Assembly: GCA_035551935.1 (NCBI GenBank)
Contig: DASZMJ010000168.1
Span: 1 to 22,482, forward strand
Direction: 5' to 3'
DNA length: 22,482 bases
Source: DASZMJ01 sp035551935
Lineage (GTDB): Bacteria > Planctomycetota > Planctomycetia > Isosphaerales > Isosphaeraceae
The notes under the pieces were generated by a model, which was not told the origin of the DNA, did not search any database, and worked only from the letters and a program-made list of their open reading frames with translations. Below, piece by piece: positions 15,301 to 22,482 of this stretch. A program made the translations under genes and the position numbers. The first letter of the stretch is position 1. Each line of letters opens with the position of its first letter.

Positions 15301-16066
15301 GCCGTATCACGGCGAGGCCGTCCGGGCGGGCCTGGAGGCGCGGTTCGGCGAGCTCTCGGCCCGGCTCGGCCGCCTTAGCCGCGGCGTCCCCGCGCGCACC
15401 GGCCCGGCGTTCCCCGGCTTCGAGCCCGAGGCCGTCCGGACCGCCCAGATCGGCGGCGAGCCCACACTGCGGGGCTGGCGGCTCGTGGGCGAGTCGCCGA
15501 ACGCGGCCGAGCTCGACCCGGCCCGGCCGCACTCGGGCGCGGCCAGCCTCCGCCTCAGCGTCCACTCGCCCCCGGCGGCGGTCGTCTCCGAGCCGTTCAC
15601 CCCCCCGGTCGCGTCGAGCCTCGCCGTGCGGGCCTGGCTCCGCTCCGATCCGGCCGGCCTGCCGGTCCGCGTCCGCATCGAGGGGGATTCCGGGGGCAAG
15701 TTCTTCGGCCGGCAAGGCGAGCTGACGGCCCGCGGCGACTGGTCGCCCATCGACCTCCGCGCCGGCGACCTGCCCCCCGGAGGCCTCGACCGCGCCCGGC
15801 TCCGGTTCGAGCCCCTGGGCCCCGGCCGGCTCTGGATCGACGACGTGGCCGTCGCCGGCCCGGGACTGAGCGAGGCCGAGCGGCTCAACGCCCTGCGCAC
15901 CCTGGCGGCGGCATTGCAGGCGTATCGCGAGCGGCACTTCGCCGACTTCGCCCGCCTGGCCGACTCGCACTGGGCCCGCCGCCTCGACGGCCCCGCCCCC
16001 GTCGTGCCCCCCGCGACCGCCTCCACCCCCTCCGTCCGCGACGAGCCCCGCCACCGCCGCTTCTGA
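12344..16066 (+). CDS. Large secreted protein with a glycosidase-like TIM-barrel region
   Basis: The protein is 1240 aa from the ATG at 12344, chosen because it opens a clear signal peptide: basic MRNGRRG, hydrophobic AWLWAAILLIGAGAVAA, cleavage near AAP. The first 480 residues are beta-rich with no family I recognise. About residues 485-900 resemble the GHL10 (family 10-like glycosylhydrolase) barrel of planctomycetes: GGDYLATARSLASYLSHCGA, a region on GIRTWLEVRPDGMLPG, then YDPLNPEVRAALGRRLVEAI. A C-terminal jelly-roll, carbohydrate-binding-like part ends with LGPGRLWIDDVAVAGPGLSE and a helical tail. I could not identify catalytic acids with confidence, so activity is uncertain. It probably acts outside the cytoplasmic membrane on a polysaccharide. 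No operon partner overlaps it. Confidence 0.75.
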   Translation: MRNGRRGAWLWAAILLIGAGAVAAPVRRASRGTSGPVHLAVEIHWDAPKATDPTPAELETTEGRIVEAVAWPEPAGGDPGPRPSSKGSWRLGPAASGRVRARLEVPIGAGLVLRVGGETARIPVAALLEGPRRLTLTDHVSLGVERLPWDALEVRLGAGESDGLVAPGAAVALALGVNVLTAEAADMAVRYSAVLRPIQGGEPVWELPERREVVVSNEPSPSIHNITVRAPRAEGTYVLDLHASWETVERAEGLRLSRLVRRWRSVGGRSASRRVVLTVLDPKGKEKEATARGGSETVVDAIDLTRFRAGRLLAAGRLPAPAGGGSWRVPAEALVEPHGRDRLRGWLTRGDVEAARLGPADDSGLAWLALGLKVPHPGRPHRLSITVAGGRPSNLGVGLVVPGAEGGRARPRVILDARASDLAVGEGQAPARSSWIVWPDAAELALVAVNREAEGAVVLGNVELTELPGLPPAPAPETLPEGVGPARELGIDLTGPTALDRFGGSGAVAGGDYLATARSLASYLSHCGAGLVVLPETAADRARRTVLSGQAAEDATGPDRLDVLLRVLAARGIRTWLEVRPDGMLPGLPPPDSAEALRRGLVRVDHRAQADGPAYDPLNPEVRAALGRRLVEAIAPFEGRTAGVLVRLGTGPTLLGGPESSPDDATFGRFVRDTFDEASARDVPGLDPSDPGRFADRRQFLAGPGRKPWLSWRSRSLGAVYQELAAAVRKADPPAILAVATPVLDDGPAGVEASRADLAGTPPDQAWRAVGLDLDTWPVGGDGPVILRGAGLPAEGLDHDLATSPELDAQVAHRPVRGFLLADAPTRPGPLELAARAGARGDLAADEPIAHALTALDARFVVLALDAVAGREERLARLARVVRSLPSPPPGEMTGPRDPRGFAARAIGGGPRTYVALANDTPYPTTLETILTAPAEATVDDLGRGLRLLPEASPDGHGRRLVLDLAPFAVAAIRVGGPGVRVASATPYHGEAVRAGLEARFGELSARLGRLSRGVPARTGPAFPGFEPEAVRTAQIGGEPTLRGWRLVGESPNAAELDPARPHSGAASLRLSVHSPPAAVVSEPFTPPVASSLAVRAWLRSDPAGLPVRVRIEGDSGGKFFGRQGELTARGDWSPIDLRAGDLPPGGLDRARLRFEPLGPGRLWIDDVAVAGPGLSEAERLNALRTLAAALQAYRERHFADFARLADSHWARRLDGPAPVVPPATASTPSVRDEPRHRRF

Positions 16067-16112
16067 CTGGCCTACCCCGCCGCCGCCCCCCGCGGTAAGA
16101 TCGGCGGACGAC

Positions 16113-16130
16113 CGCGGCCCACGAGCCGCG
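16113..16130 (+). terminator. Possible hairpin after the large secreted protein
   Basis: CGCGGC (16113-16118) pairs with GCCGCG (16125-16130) around a 6-nt loop, about 45 nt after the stop. A T-rich stretch begins only about 15 nt later, so it is a weak candidate. Confidence 0.3.
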
Positions 16131-16142
16131 CGGGAGTGACGG

Positions 16143-16205
16143 AATCTATTTATTTTAATTAGATAATATCTTTTAATTATTTTCCTTTATTCTGTGGATT
16201 CTGCG
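16143..16205 (+). promoter_or_regulatory. AT-rich patch upstream of the sugar isomerase gene
   Basis: About 60 bp of nearly pure A/T (for example TTATTTTAATTAGATAAT) interrupt otherwise GC-rich DNA about 65-130 bp before the GTG start at 16271. Several -10-like words (GATAAT, TATCTT) occur, so exact elements cannot be assigned. It is probably a promoter with an UP-like element, or a protein-binding or DNA-unwinding site. Confidence 0.4.
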
Positions 16206-16270
16206 ATCCATCCCGGAGTCCGGGCCCACGGGCCACGATCGGCCGCGTCCTAGGTCAAGGAGGGTTGAGG

Positions 16271-17035
16271 GTGTTCGTCGCGTGCAGCACGCTCTGCTTC
16301 GCGGGCGAGCCGCTGGAGTCGGCCCTGCGGCACATCGCCGAGCTGGAGTTCAGCAAGATCGACCTGGCGCTGGTCGAGGGGGGCCCGCACCTGGGCCCCT
16401 CGGCCGTGGCGGCCGACCTCGACGCGGCCCTGCACCGGGTCCGGCACGGGCCGAGCCTGACGCCGTCGGGCCTGGAGCTGGACTTCGGCCCGATCGATCG
16501 GAAGGCCTGCCTGCGCCGGTTCGAGGCGATCTGCCGGTTCGCCAAGCCGTTGACGGTGGCCGTCCTGACGATGAAGGCGGCGCCGCTGGGGTCGTCGTTC
16601 GACGACGAGGTGACAAGGCTATCGGCGCTCAACGAGGTCGCGGCGCGGCAGGGCTTGGTCTTGACGGTGGCGACCCACTCCGAGACCTTGACCGCCGAGC
16701 CGGCCGCGGCGGTCGCGCTGTGCAAGGCGGTGCCGGGCCTGGGCCTGACGCTCGACCCGAGCCACTTCGTCATCGGCCCCAACCGCGGCGCGTCGTTCGA
16801 CGAGGTCTACCCGTACGTCCAGGGGGTCCACTTCCGCGACACCGGCCGCGACCCGGGGCAGTTCCAGGTCCGGGTCGGCCAGGGGGTCGTCGAGTACAAC
16901 AAGATCGTCACCCAGCTCGAGCGGCACGGCTACGACCGGGCCTTGACCGTCGCCATCCACGAGCGCCCCGACAACCCGTTCGACACCGAGGCCGAGGTCC
17001 GCAAGCTCAAACTGCTGCTCGAGAGCCTGATCTGA
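16271..17035 (+). CDS. TIM-barrel sugar phosphate isomerase/epimerase (xylose isomerase-like)
   Basis: The protein is 254 aa from the GTG at 16271. AAGGAGG at 16257-16263 sits 7 nt before this GTG but only 1 nt before the TTG at 16265, which decides the start. The xylose-isomerase-like barrel starts FVACSTLCFAGEPLESALRH. Expected metal-site residues are visible: THSET (about 136-140), LDPSHF (about 167-172), GVHFRDTGRDPGQFQVRVGQ and IHERPDNP near the C-terminus. Such proteins isomerise or epimerise sugars, inositol derivatives or hydroxypyruvate, but the substrate cannot be read from sequence. It is a single gene, preceded by the AT-rich patch and convergent with the kinase gene, from which it is separated by 21 bp. 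Confidence 0.88.
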   Translation: MFVACSTLCFAGEPLESALRHIAELEFSKIDLALVEGGPHLGPSAVAADLDAALHRVRHGPSLTPSGLELDFGPIDRKACLRRFEAICRFAKPLTVAVLTMKAAPLGSSFDDEVTRLSALNEVAARQGLVLTVATHSETLTAEPAAAVALCKAVPGLGLTLDPSHFVIGPNRGASFDEVYPYVQGVHFRDTGRDPGQFQVRVGQGVVEYNKIVTQLERHGYDRALTVAIHERPDNPFDTEAEVRKLKLLLESLI

Positions 17036-17039
17036 TGGC

Positions 17040-17056
17040 GCCGGCCCCGGGCCGGC
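17040..17056. terminator. Perfect GC palindrome filling the gap between convergent stops
   Basis: GCCGGCCC (17040-17047) and GGGCCGGC (17049-17056) form an exact 17-nt palindrome. It lies precisely between the isomerase TGA (17033-17035) and the kinase stop (17057-17059). It could serve both genes as a hairpin terminator, though no T-run is present on either side. Confidence 0.45.
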
Positions 17057-20000
17057 TCACCACTCCAGGTCGAGCTTCGTCAGCTCGGCCCGGATGCGGT
17101 CGAGATCCCAGACGGCGACGGCGCCCTCGTCGCCGCCGGTGGCGAGGCGGCGGCCGTCGGGGCTGAAGGCGAGGTTGCTGACCCGACCGCGGTGGCCGGG
17201 CAGGCTGACCAGGGGCTTCGGCGCCGGGCCGAGGCCCCAGAGCCGGGTGCGCTCGAACCCGCCGACGGCCAGCAGGTTGCCGTCGGGGGCGAAGGCCAGC
17301 GCGTCGATCCGATCCTCGGTCTCCCCGTCGGTCGGTCGCAGGCGGGCCCGCACCGTGCCCGTCGCGGCGACGACCAGGGTGATGTTGCCGCGGGCGTCGC
17401 CGAGGGCCAGAGTCTTGCCGTCGGCGCTCAGCGCCATCGCGGTGCTCGTCCGCCGGAGCTCGGCCGGCACGGAACGGACCTCGCGGAGGGCATCGCCTGC
17501 GATGGCACAGACGCGGACCTCGCCGAAGAAGGGGTTGTTGAGGTAGAGGCGGTCGCCCGCGGGGTCCAGTGCGATCGATCGCCACGGCGGCGACCCCTGC
17601 GGCGGGCCGAAGGGCCGGCCGCCCGACGGCGGGCCCGGGGGTCGGTCGGTCGAGCGGGTGAGGCGGAGCGACCGGAGCGGCTCGGCGGCGCCGGGGCGAA
17701 AGAGCCAGACCTCGCCCATCCGCGACACGGCCACCACCTTGCCGTCGGCCGTGGCCGCGATCGCCGCCGGGAGGGGGCCCCCGATTCGGGGCGCGGTCTG
17801 GTTCGGCTCGGTCAGCGCGGGGAGCGCGACATGGTCGATCAGCGCGGGCCCCTTGTGGCCGGCGTGGTGGTCCCGCCGCTTCGGCGGCTCGTAGCGGCGG
17901 ACCTCGGCCGCGTCCAGCGCGATCAGCCGCCCGCGGTCGTCGAAGACGAAGTCGGACGGGACGACGTCGGTCCAGCAACGGGCCGTCGCGGTGCTGGGGT
18001 TGGTGGCGGGCCACCAGAACCGGATGGGGTCGACTCCGGAGGCCATCGCCAGGACGCCGTCGGGCCCGAAGCCCAGGCACGTGACCCGCGACTTGAACTC
18101 GGGGAGGCGGACGCGGCCGGCCGGCTCGACAATCGACCAGACCCCCAGGTTCGGCCCGCGGCCCGCGGCGACCAGCGACCGGCCGTCGGGGGCGAAGGCC
18201 AGCTCCTCGACCCGGTCGGTCGTCGTCAGGGTCGCCAGCGCCCGCCCGGACGTGTCCCAGAGCTCGATGCCTGGGTCGCCCCCGGCCACGGCCAGCAGGG
18301 TGCCGTCGGGGCTGAACCGCAGCAGGCCGATCCGGCTCTGGTGCGGGTTGAAGGCGGGCAAGGCCGCCGGGGAGGGCCGCGCCTCGGTGTCCCAGAGCCG
18401 GACCTGGCTGCCGTCGCCGACCGCCAGGAGCCCCTCGGGGCCCAGGGCCAGCGCCCGGACGTGGACCTGGGCCGCGATCGGCTCGCCGATCGGCTTGCCG
18501 GTGCGGGCATCCCAGAGCGTGACCGACTCGCCGATCATGGTCGCCGTGGCGATCGTCGTGCCGTCGGGGCTGACGGTCACCAGCGGGCCCCTCGGCCCGA
18601 ACGGGCTGACCTCGGGGTGCACGAGGGTCGCCAGGGGCTCGTCGAGGGTCGTGACGCGCGGCTTCAGCTCCCAGAGATTGACCTCGAAGCCCTCCGTCAT
18701 CCAGGGGGGCGCGTCGGCGTCGCCGCCCACGGGCTCGGCGGTCCGGACCCGTTCGATCGTCACGAGCCTGGGCCAGAACCATTGCCCGATCGGGCTCGGC
18801 ATCGGGGTCGCCAGCTCGATGCCGAGCAGCTCGCGGCCGGGCAGGTCGATCTCCCACGATTCGGCCCGCGCGTCGGCCCCGAGGACGAGGCGGATGCCGG
18901 CGTTGTCGGGCCGGATCGCCACGAAGCTGCCGCAGCCGAAGGCGAGTCGCCCGTGACGGAACCGGGGGCCGCCAGGGACGGGGGTCGAGCCCGGTGGCGG
19001 CGGCCCGACTGCGAGCTTTCCTTGCATCTTCCCCTTGGCGAGGTCCCAGAACCTCAGCTCGGTGTCGGTCTCCGACAGGACGGCCAGGGGGAACTGGCCC
19101 CAGAAGTTGCCGAAGTCCAGCGACCGCACCGGTCCGGCCGCGAGGGGCGGGCGGGGCTCGACGTCGCGGAGCGTCAGGAAGCCGACCGCCTCGTCGCGGA
19201 GCTTGGCCCGGAGGGCCGCGTCGGTGTCGAGCTTCACGGCCTCCCGCATCAGCTCGAGGCCCAGCTTCCGACGCCCCGGCAGGGCCGACTGCCGGACGAT
19301 CGTGGCCTGGCTCATGATCCCCTTCAGGTGCTCCCGGCGTTCTCCGGCCAGGGCCAACTGCTCGTTCTTCGTCGCCTGCCGCTGGGCGTCGAGGGCTTGC
19401 TGGGTCGCGACCTTCGCGGCTTGGGCGTCGTTCCGCTCGCGGACGACCCGGGCGTAGGCGACGGCCGTGATCGTGACGATCGCCAGCGCGGCCAGCGCGG
19501 TGACGGCCGTCGAGAACGGGTGGCGGCGGGTGAACCGCCAGCCGCGACCGAACGGGCTGATCCGACGGGCCTTGACCGGCTCGTAGTTGAGGAACCGATC
19601 GAGGTCGGCGGCCAGCTCGGCGGCGGTGGCGTAGCGGTCGGCGGGCCGTTTGGACAGGCACTTCAGGACGATCGTCTCCAGGTCGCGCGGGGCCTTCGGG
19701 TCGGTCGCCCGGGGCGGCGGCGGCTCGCGTTGGACGATCTGGCGGACCAGCTCCGCGGCCGACTGGCCGTCGAACGGGGGCCGGAGCGTCAGAAGTTCGT
19801 AGAGGGTGGCCCCGAGGCTGTATACGTCGGTCCGGCCGTCGATCGGGCCGGGCTCGGCCTGTTCGGGGCTCATGTAGCGGGGGGTGCCCAGGAGGCTGTC
19901 GGCCTGCGTCATGCCGGGGTCGGCCAGGCGTCGGGCCAGGCCGAAGTCGGCCATCCAGATCGTGCCGCGGGCGTCGATCAGAAGGTTCGAGGGCTTGACG

Positions 20001-20830
20001 TCGCGGTGGATGATCCCGCGGGAATGCGCGTGGGCCAACGCCTCGGCGGCCTGCCGGCCGACGCGGGCCACCCAGCGGTAGTAGGCCGAGCCGGTCGGCG
20101 GCGCGAAGGCCGGGGGCTCGTCGGGCTCCTTGGAGCGGCCCAGGGCGTCGCGGACCGGGCCGACGCCCACCGAGCCGGCGATCCAGGTGCCGGTCTCGTC
20201 CTGGCTGGGGCTCGGCGGCTCGGGCACCAGCACCGTCCGCGAGTTGCCGGGGCCGAGGGGTTTATGGCTGCCCGAGCCGGCGCCGGAGGTCCGATCGCGG
20301 CGGAGGGCCTTGAGGACTCGGTCGAGGCCGCACCCCTCGATCCGCTGCATCGCGTAGTAGCAGAGGCCGCCAACCTGGCCGACGTCGAAGACCGGCACGA
20401 TGTGCGTGTGGTGCAGGCCGGCGGCGGTGCGGGCCTCGTTGAGGAAGCGGCGGCGGCCGGTCGAGTCCGGAGCGGCGTGGGTGCCCAGGATCTTCAGGGC
20501 GACCGGCCGGTCGAGCCCGACGTGGACGGCCTCGTAGACGACGCCCATGCCCCCCCGGCCCAGCTCGCGGACGATCCGGTAGCCGGCGACCCGCCGGCCG
20601 GCCTCGAGCCGCGGGCCGCCCGGCCCGCCGCCGGACTCTCCCACCAGGCCGCGGACCAGGGCCAGGCCGCCGAGGGCCGCGCGGACGTCGTCGGCCATGT
20701 CGGGGTAACGACCGGCGAACTCGTCGGGGTCGGGGGCCGCGCCCTCCTCGGCCAGGGCGAGGTAGTGCTCGATCGCCTCGCCGAGGCGCTCGTCGCGGTC
20801 CACGGATTCCAGGTCGAAGCGCCGGGCCAT
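17057..20830 (-). CDS. Membrane-anchored Ser/Thr protein kinase with WD40-type repeats
   Basis: The protein is 1257 aa from the ATG at 20830 (GAGG 8 nt upstream). A short N-terminal helical part (1-70) precedes a Hanks-type kinase domain: GRGGMGVVYEA (91-101), Lys113 in VALKIL, HRDVKPSN (275-282), DFGLAR (295-300) and GTPRYMSPEQ (315-324). Between the N-lobe and the HRD loop is a Gly/Pro/Ser-rich insert of about 65 residues (180-245). A single membrane helix follows (STAVTALAALAIVTITAVAY, about 440-459), then a coiled-coil stretch to about 500. The remaining 750 residues hold WD40-type repeats (LRFSPDGTLLAVAGGD and IELWDTSG; LAFSPDGRRLATGGDEG and VAVWDL) forming one or two propellers outside the membrane. 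It presumably senses a signal there and phosphorylates cytoplasmic targets. The ECF sigma gene lies 106 bp upstream on the same strand. Confidence 0.93.
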   Translation of the reverse strand: MARRFDLESVDRDERLGEAIEHYLALAEEGAAPDPDEFAGRYPDMADDVRAALGGLALVRGLVGESGGGPGGPRLEAGRRVAGYRIVRELGRGGMGVVYEAVHVGLDRPVALKILGTHAAPDSTGRRRFLNEARTAAGLHHTHIVPVFDVGQVGGLCYYAMQRIEGCGLDRVLKALRRDRTSGAGSGSHKPLGPGNSRTVLVPEPPSPSQDETGTWIAGSVGVGPVRDALGRSKEPDEPPAFAPPTGSAYYRWVARVGRQAAEALAHAHSRGIIHRDVKPSNLLIDARGTIWMADFGLARRLADPGMTQADSLLGTPRYMSPEQAEPGPIDGRTDVYSLGATLYELLTLRPPFDGQSAAELVRQIVQREPPPPRATDPKAPRDLETIVLKCLSKRPADRYATAAELAADLDRFLNYEPVKARRISPFGRGWRFTRRHPFSTAVTALAALAIVTITAVAYARVVRERNDAQAAKVATQQALDAQRQATKNEQLALAGERREHLKGIMSQATIVRQSALPGRRKLGLELMREAVKLDTDAALRAKLRDEAVGFLTLRDVEPRPPLAAGPVRSLDFGNFWGQFPLAVLSETDTELRFWDLAKGKMQGKLAVGPPPPGSTPVPGGPRFRHGRLAFGCGSFVAIRPDNAGIRLVLGADARAESWEIDLPGRELLGIELATPMPSPIGQWFWPRLVTIERVRTAEPVGGDADAPPWMTEGFEVNLWELKPRVTTLDEPLATLVHPEVSPFGPRGPLVTVSPDGTTIATATMIGESVTLWDARTGKPIGEPIAAQVHVRALALGPEGLLAVGDGSQVRLWDTEARPSPAALPAFNPHQSRIGLLRFSPDGTLLAVAGGDPGIELWDTSGRALATLTTTDRVEELAFAPDGRSLVAAGRGPNLGVWSIVEPAGRVRLPEFKSRVTCLGFGPDGVLAMASGVDPIRFWWPATNPSTATARCWTDVVPSDFVFDDRGRLIALDAAEVRRYEPPKRRDHHAGHKGPALIDHVALPALTEPNQTAPRIGGPLPAAIAATADGKVVAVSRMGEVWLFRPGAAEPLRSLRLTRSTDRPPGPPSGGRPFGPPQGSPPWRSIALDPAGDRLYLNNPFFGEVRVCAIAGDALREVRSVPAELRRTSTAMALSADGKTLALGDARGNITLVVAATGTVRARLRPTDGETEDRIDALAFAPDGNLLAVGGFERTRLWGLGPAPKPLVSLPGHRGRVSNLAFSPDGRRLATGGDEGAVAVWDLDRIRAELTKLDLEW

Positions 20831-20936
20831 CGCCGTACCTCGGTCGTTGCGCCGCGGCTTTCCCGGGGGTCGGGGGCCGGGCACGTCGTCAAGCGGTTCG
20901 GGATTCGTTCACGAGACGGGCGGGGTGGCGGCCCAT

Positions 20937-21593
20937 CTAGCTCGGGTACTGGAGCGCGCCGCCGGGGGGACCCTTGAGGGTGCGTTGCAGCGACCGCAGG
21001 CCGCGGGCCCAGATGCCGCGGACCGATTTGCGGCTGAGGCCGATCTGCTTGCCGATGTCCTCGTACGAGAGGCCCTCGGCGTGGTAGAGCCACAGGACCT
21101 CGGCCTCGATCTCGGGCAGGATTGCCAGGGCGTCGGCCAGCAGGACGGTCAGCTCGCGGTTGCTGGCGACCTCGCTCGGGCTGGTCTGGCTCAGGGCGAG
21201 TACGTCGAGGAGGCGGGCGCCGGCCCCCGCGGCCGAGTCGGAGTGCGGCGCACCCTCCCAGGGGGCGTCCAGGGGGACCGGCGAGCCGCCGGCCCCACGC
21301 TTGACGCGGCTGTGATAACGGCCGAGGTCCGCGAGCTTCTGGCCGACCAGCCGCCGGAGCCAGCCGACCAGCGCCGCCTCGGTCTGGCCGGTGAACTGCG
21401 GGAACTGGCGGACGACCTCGACGAGCGCCTCCTGGACCACGTCGGACAACTCGACCCGCTCGCGGAGCCGCGGCCCGAGGCCGGTCCGCACCACCATCCG
21501 CAGGTAGTTGCGGTACAAGGCACAGAGCTCCCCGAGGGCCTCGGTCTGCCCGGAGCGCGCCTTGGCCATCAGCTCGATCGGTCCGACGCCCAT
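20937..21593 (-). CDS. ECF-type RNA polymerase sigma factor
   Basis: The protein is 218 aa from the ATG at 21593; an alternative TTG at 21638 would add 15 residues and neither has an ideal ribosome binding site. Region sigma-2 is visible at about 15-95 (ELSDVVQEALVEVVRQFPQF and GWLRRLVGQKLADLGRYH). Region sigma-4 is at about 150-208 with the HTH GLSYEDIGKQIGLSRKSVRG. The two are joined by a long linker rich in Gly/Ala. No anti-sigma gene is adjacent; instead a Ser/Thr kinase gene follows on the same strand. This matches the planctomycete ECF groups that are genetically linked to Ser/Thr kinases and may be controlled by phosphorylation rather than by an anti-sigma factor. The regulon is unknown. 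Confidence 0.93.
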   Translation of the reverse strand: MGVGPIELMAKARSGQTEALGELCALYRNYLRMVVRTGLGPRLRERVELSDVVQEALVEVVRQFPQFTGQTEAALVGWLRRLVGQKLADLGRYHSRVKRGAGGSPVPLDAPWEGAPHSDSAAGAGARLLDVLALSQTSPSEVASNRELTVLLADALAILPEIEAEVLWLYHAEGLSYEDIGKQIGLSRKSVRGIWARGLRSLQRTLKGPPGGALQYPS

Positions 21594-21754
21594 CGGTTCG
21601 TGGTGGTCTCCGAGGCCGTCGGCCCCCGCGCCCGGCAATAGTAATAGGCGACAGCCGGGCCCTCGCCGGGCGGTCTTGCCGTCCGCCCTCCCTTTTCATG
21701 ATCCCCCCAACGGCGGCCGCCGACAAGGGGAGATCGCCGGTCCAGACATCGCTT

Positions 21755-21760
21755 TATACT
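21755..21760 (+). promoter_or_regulatory. Possible -10 element for the right-edge gene
   Basis: TATACT (5 of 6 to the -10 consensus) lies 51 nt before the ATG at 21812, inside a locally AT-rich patch. The -35 position (GATCGC at 21732-21737) does not match, so an activator or an alternative sigma factor would be needed. The rest of the 218-bp divergent gap shows nothing clear. Confidence 0.3.
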
Positions 21761-21811
21761 AAGAGGCAAGGGCCGGAACGGTTCGCTGTTCGTTTAAGGG
21801 GGGCGAGACCC

Positions 21812-22482
21812 ATGCGCCACCGGATCGCGTTGTGGTTGGGACTGTCGGCCGTCGTCATCGCGGGGGCGTTGCTCGCGCCCCGGTTCGGGCCGTCGGCGAG
21901 GGCCCAGGGGGCGAAGGGTGAGCCTCGGGCCCCGGCCCGGGACGACGCCCGGGCCCGGCTCGACAAGCTCGCCAACGAGGCCAACGCCCGGCTCGACGAG
22001 GCCGAGGCGTCCCACGAGGCGCTCGACCGCGCCCTCATCGACCTCGACCGCGCCCGCGCCGCGGCGCTCGACGCCAAGGCCAGGGCCGACGCCGCCGCCA
22101 TCGACCTCCGTGAGTTCAACGAGGCCGGCGACGCGCTCGAACGGGCCAAGGTGTCGCGGGATTCCGAGCGCGCCCACGAATCGCTCAATCGCGCCACCGA
22201 GCGCTACCACTTCGCCCAGCACCTCTTCGAGAAGAAGGACGAGGTGGGCAAGTACGAGGTCGGCAACGTCGTGGCCATGAAAGACCAGTTGATGGTCGCC
22301 GAGGAGGCCGACAAGGCCGCCAAGGCCAGGGTGGAGCAGTACGACCGCTACACCCACCCCAGGCGTCTGGCCCTGTTGCGGGGGGCGTCGGAGCACGCGG
22401 CGGCCGAGCTTCGGGCGGCCGACTCCGAGTCCACTCTGGCCGAGGGGCGCAGGGTCGCTCTGATCGCGCAGGCCGATCGCGC
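21812..22482 (+). CDS. Secreted coiled-coil protein, N-terminal part (runs off the edge)
   Basis: The frame is open for 223 codons from the ATG at 21812 to the window end, with AAGGGGGG about 9 nt upstream. A signal peptide or membrane anchor is evident (MRHRIALWLGLSAVVIAGAL, then LAPRFGPSARAQG). From about residue 45 the sequence is almost entirely charged and alanine-rich helix with heptad-like spacing (RLDKLANEANARLDEAEASH). A break around EKKDEVGKYEVGNVVAMKDQ is followed by more helix containing QYDRYTHPRRLALLRGASEH. Similar hairpin regions occur in HlyD-type periplasmic adaptors of planctomycetes, so an efflux adaptor is one possibility, but no lipoyl or beta-barrel part is inside the window. 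It is divergent from the ECF sigma gene. Confidence 0.7.
   Translation, partial: MRHRIALWLGLSAVVIAGALLAPRFGPSARAQGAKGEPRAPARDDARARLDKLANEANARLDEAEASHEALDRALIDLDRARAAALDAKARADAAAIDLREFNEAGDALERAKVSRDSERAHESLNRATERYHFAQHLFEKKDEVGKYEVGNVVAMKDQLMVAEEADKAAKARVEQYDRYTHPRRLALLRGASEHAAAELRAADSESTLAEGRRVALIAQADR

Noticed and set aside
13058..16054. A 998-codon open frame on the - strand
   Set aside because: It is antisense to the secreted protein, has low-complexity Gly/Arg/Ala/Asp composition without any domain, and reflects GC-biased third positions.
17192..20977. A 1261-codon open frame on the + strand
   Set aside because: It is antisense to the kinase gene, whose motifs are unmistakable; the + frame has no recognisable content.

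Overview
The window is a GC-rich chromosomal segment that looks planctomycetal, most likely from an Isosphaeraceae-like bacterium. The reasons are an ECF sigma factor directly upstream of a membrane-anchored Ser/Thr kinase with a C-terminal beta-propeller, a very large secreted glycosidase-like protein, a lipase-maturation-factor protein, an arsenosugar-type radical SAM enzyme, and REP-like palindromes in gene gaps. The taxonomic call is inference from gene content; there is no rRNA in the window.

Positions 1-3340 are a decayed mobile region beside tRNA-Leu(GAG). It holds the tail of an IS5/IS4-type transposase, an apparently complete IS110/IS1111-type element (about 283-1588) with a structured 3' noncoding region that may encode its guide (bridge/seek) RNA, a small helix-turn-helix protein, and a tyrosine recombinase broken by two single-base losses. 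The recombinase ends next to the 3' end of tRNA-Leu, the usual layout of an island integrated at a tRNA gene.

Positions 3340-4232 carry a tRNA array on the + strand: a degenerate Phe(GAA)-like cloverleaf, Pro(GGG), Lys(TTT), Ile(GAT), Pro(CGG), Asn(GTT) and Ser(CGA). None encodes CCA. Two of them have C instead of the near-universal U33.

Positions 4372-9000 hold a CNNM/CorC-type membrane protein overlapping a small AhpD/CMD-like protein of the arsenosugar-associated type, a convergent 97-aa protein of unknown function, the radical SAM protein ArsS overlapping a multi-pass membrane protein of unknown function, and a convergent RbsD-type sugar mutarotase. The gaps contain three unrelated long inverted repeats.

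Positions 9147-17035 hold a lipase maturation factor-like protein whose frame has lost its stop and runs through a 63-bp tandem repeat and antisense through the next gene; a YiiX/NlpC-P60-like cysteine hydrolase on the - strand; a 1240-aa secreted protein with a glycosidase-like barrel; and a TIM-barrel sugar isomerase/epimerase preceded by a very AT-rich patch.

Positions 17057-22482 hold a - strand signalling pair (ECF sigma factor, then kinase with WD40-type repeats). Divergent from it is the start of a secreted coiled-coil protein that runs off the right edge.
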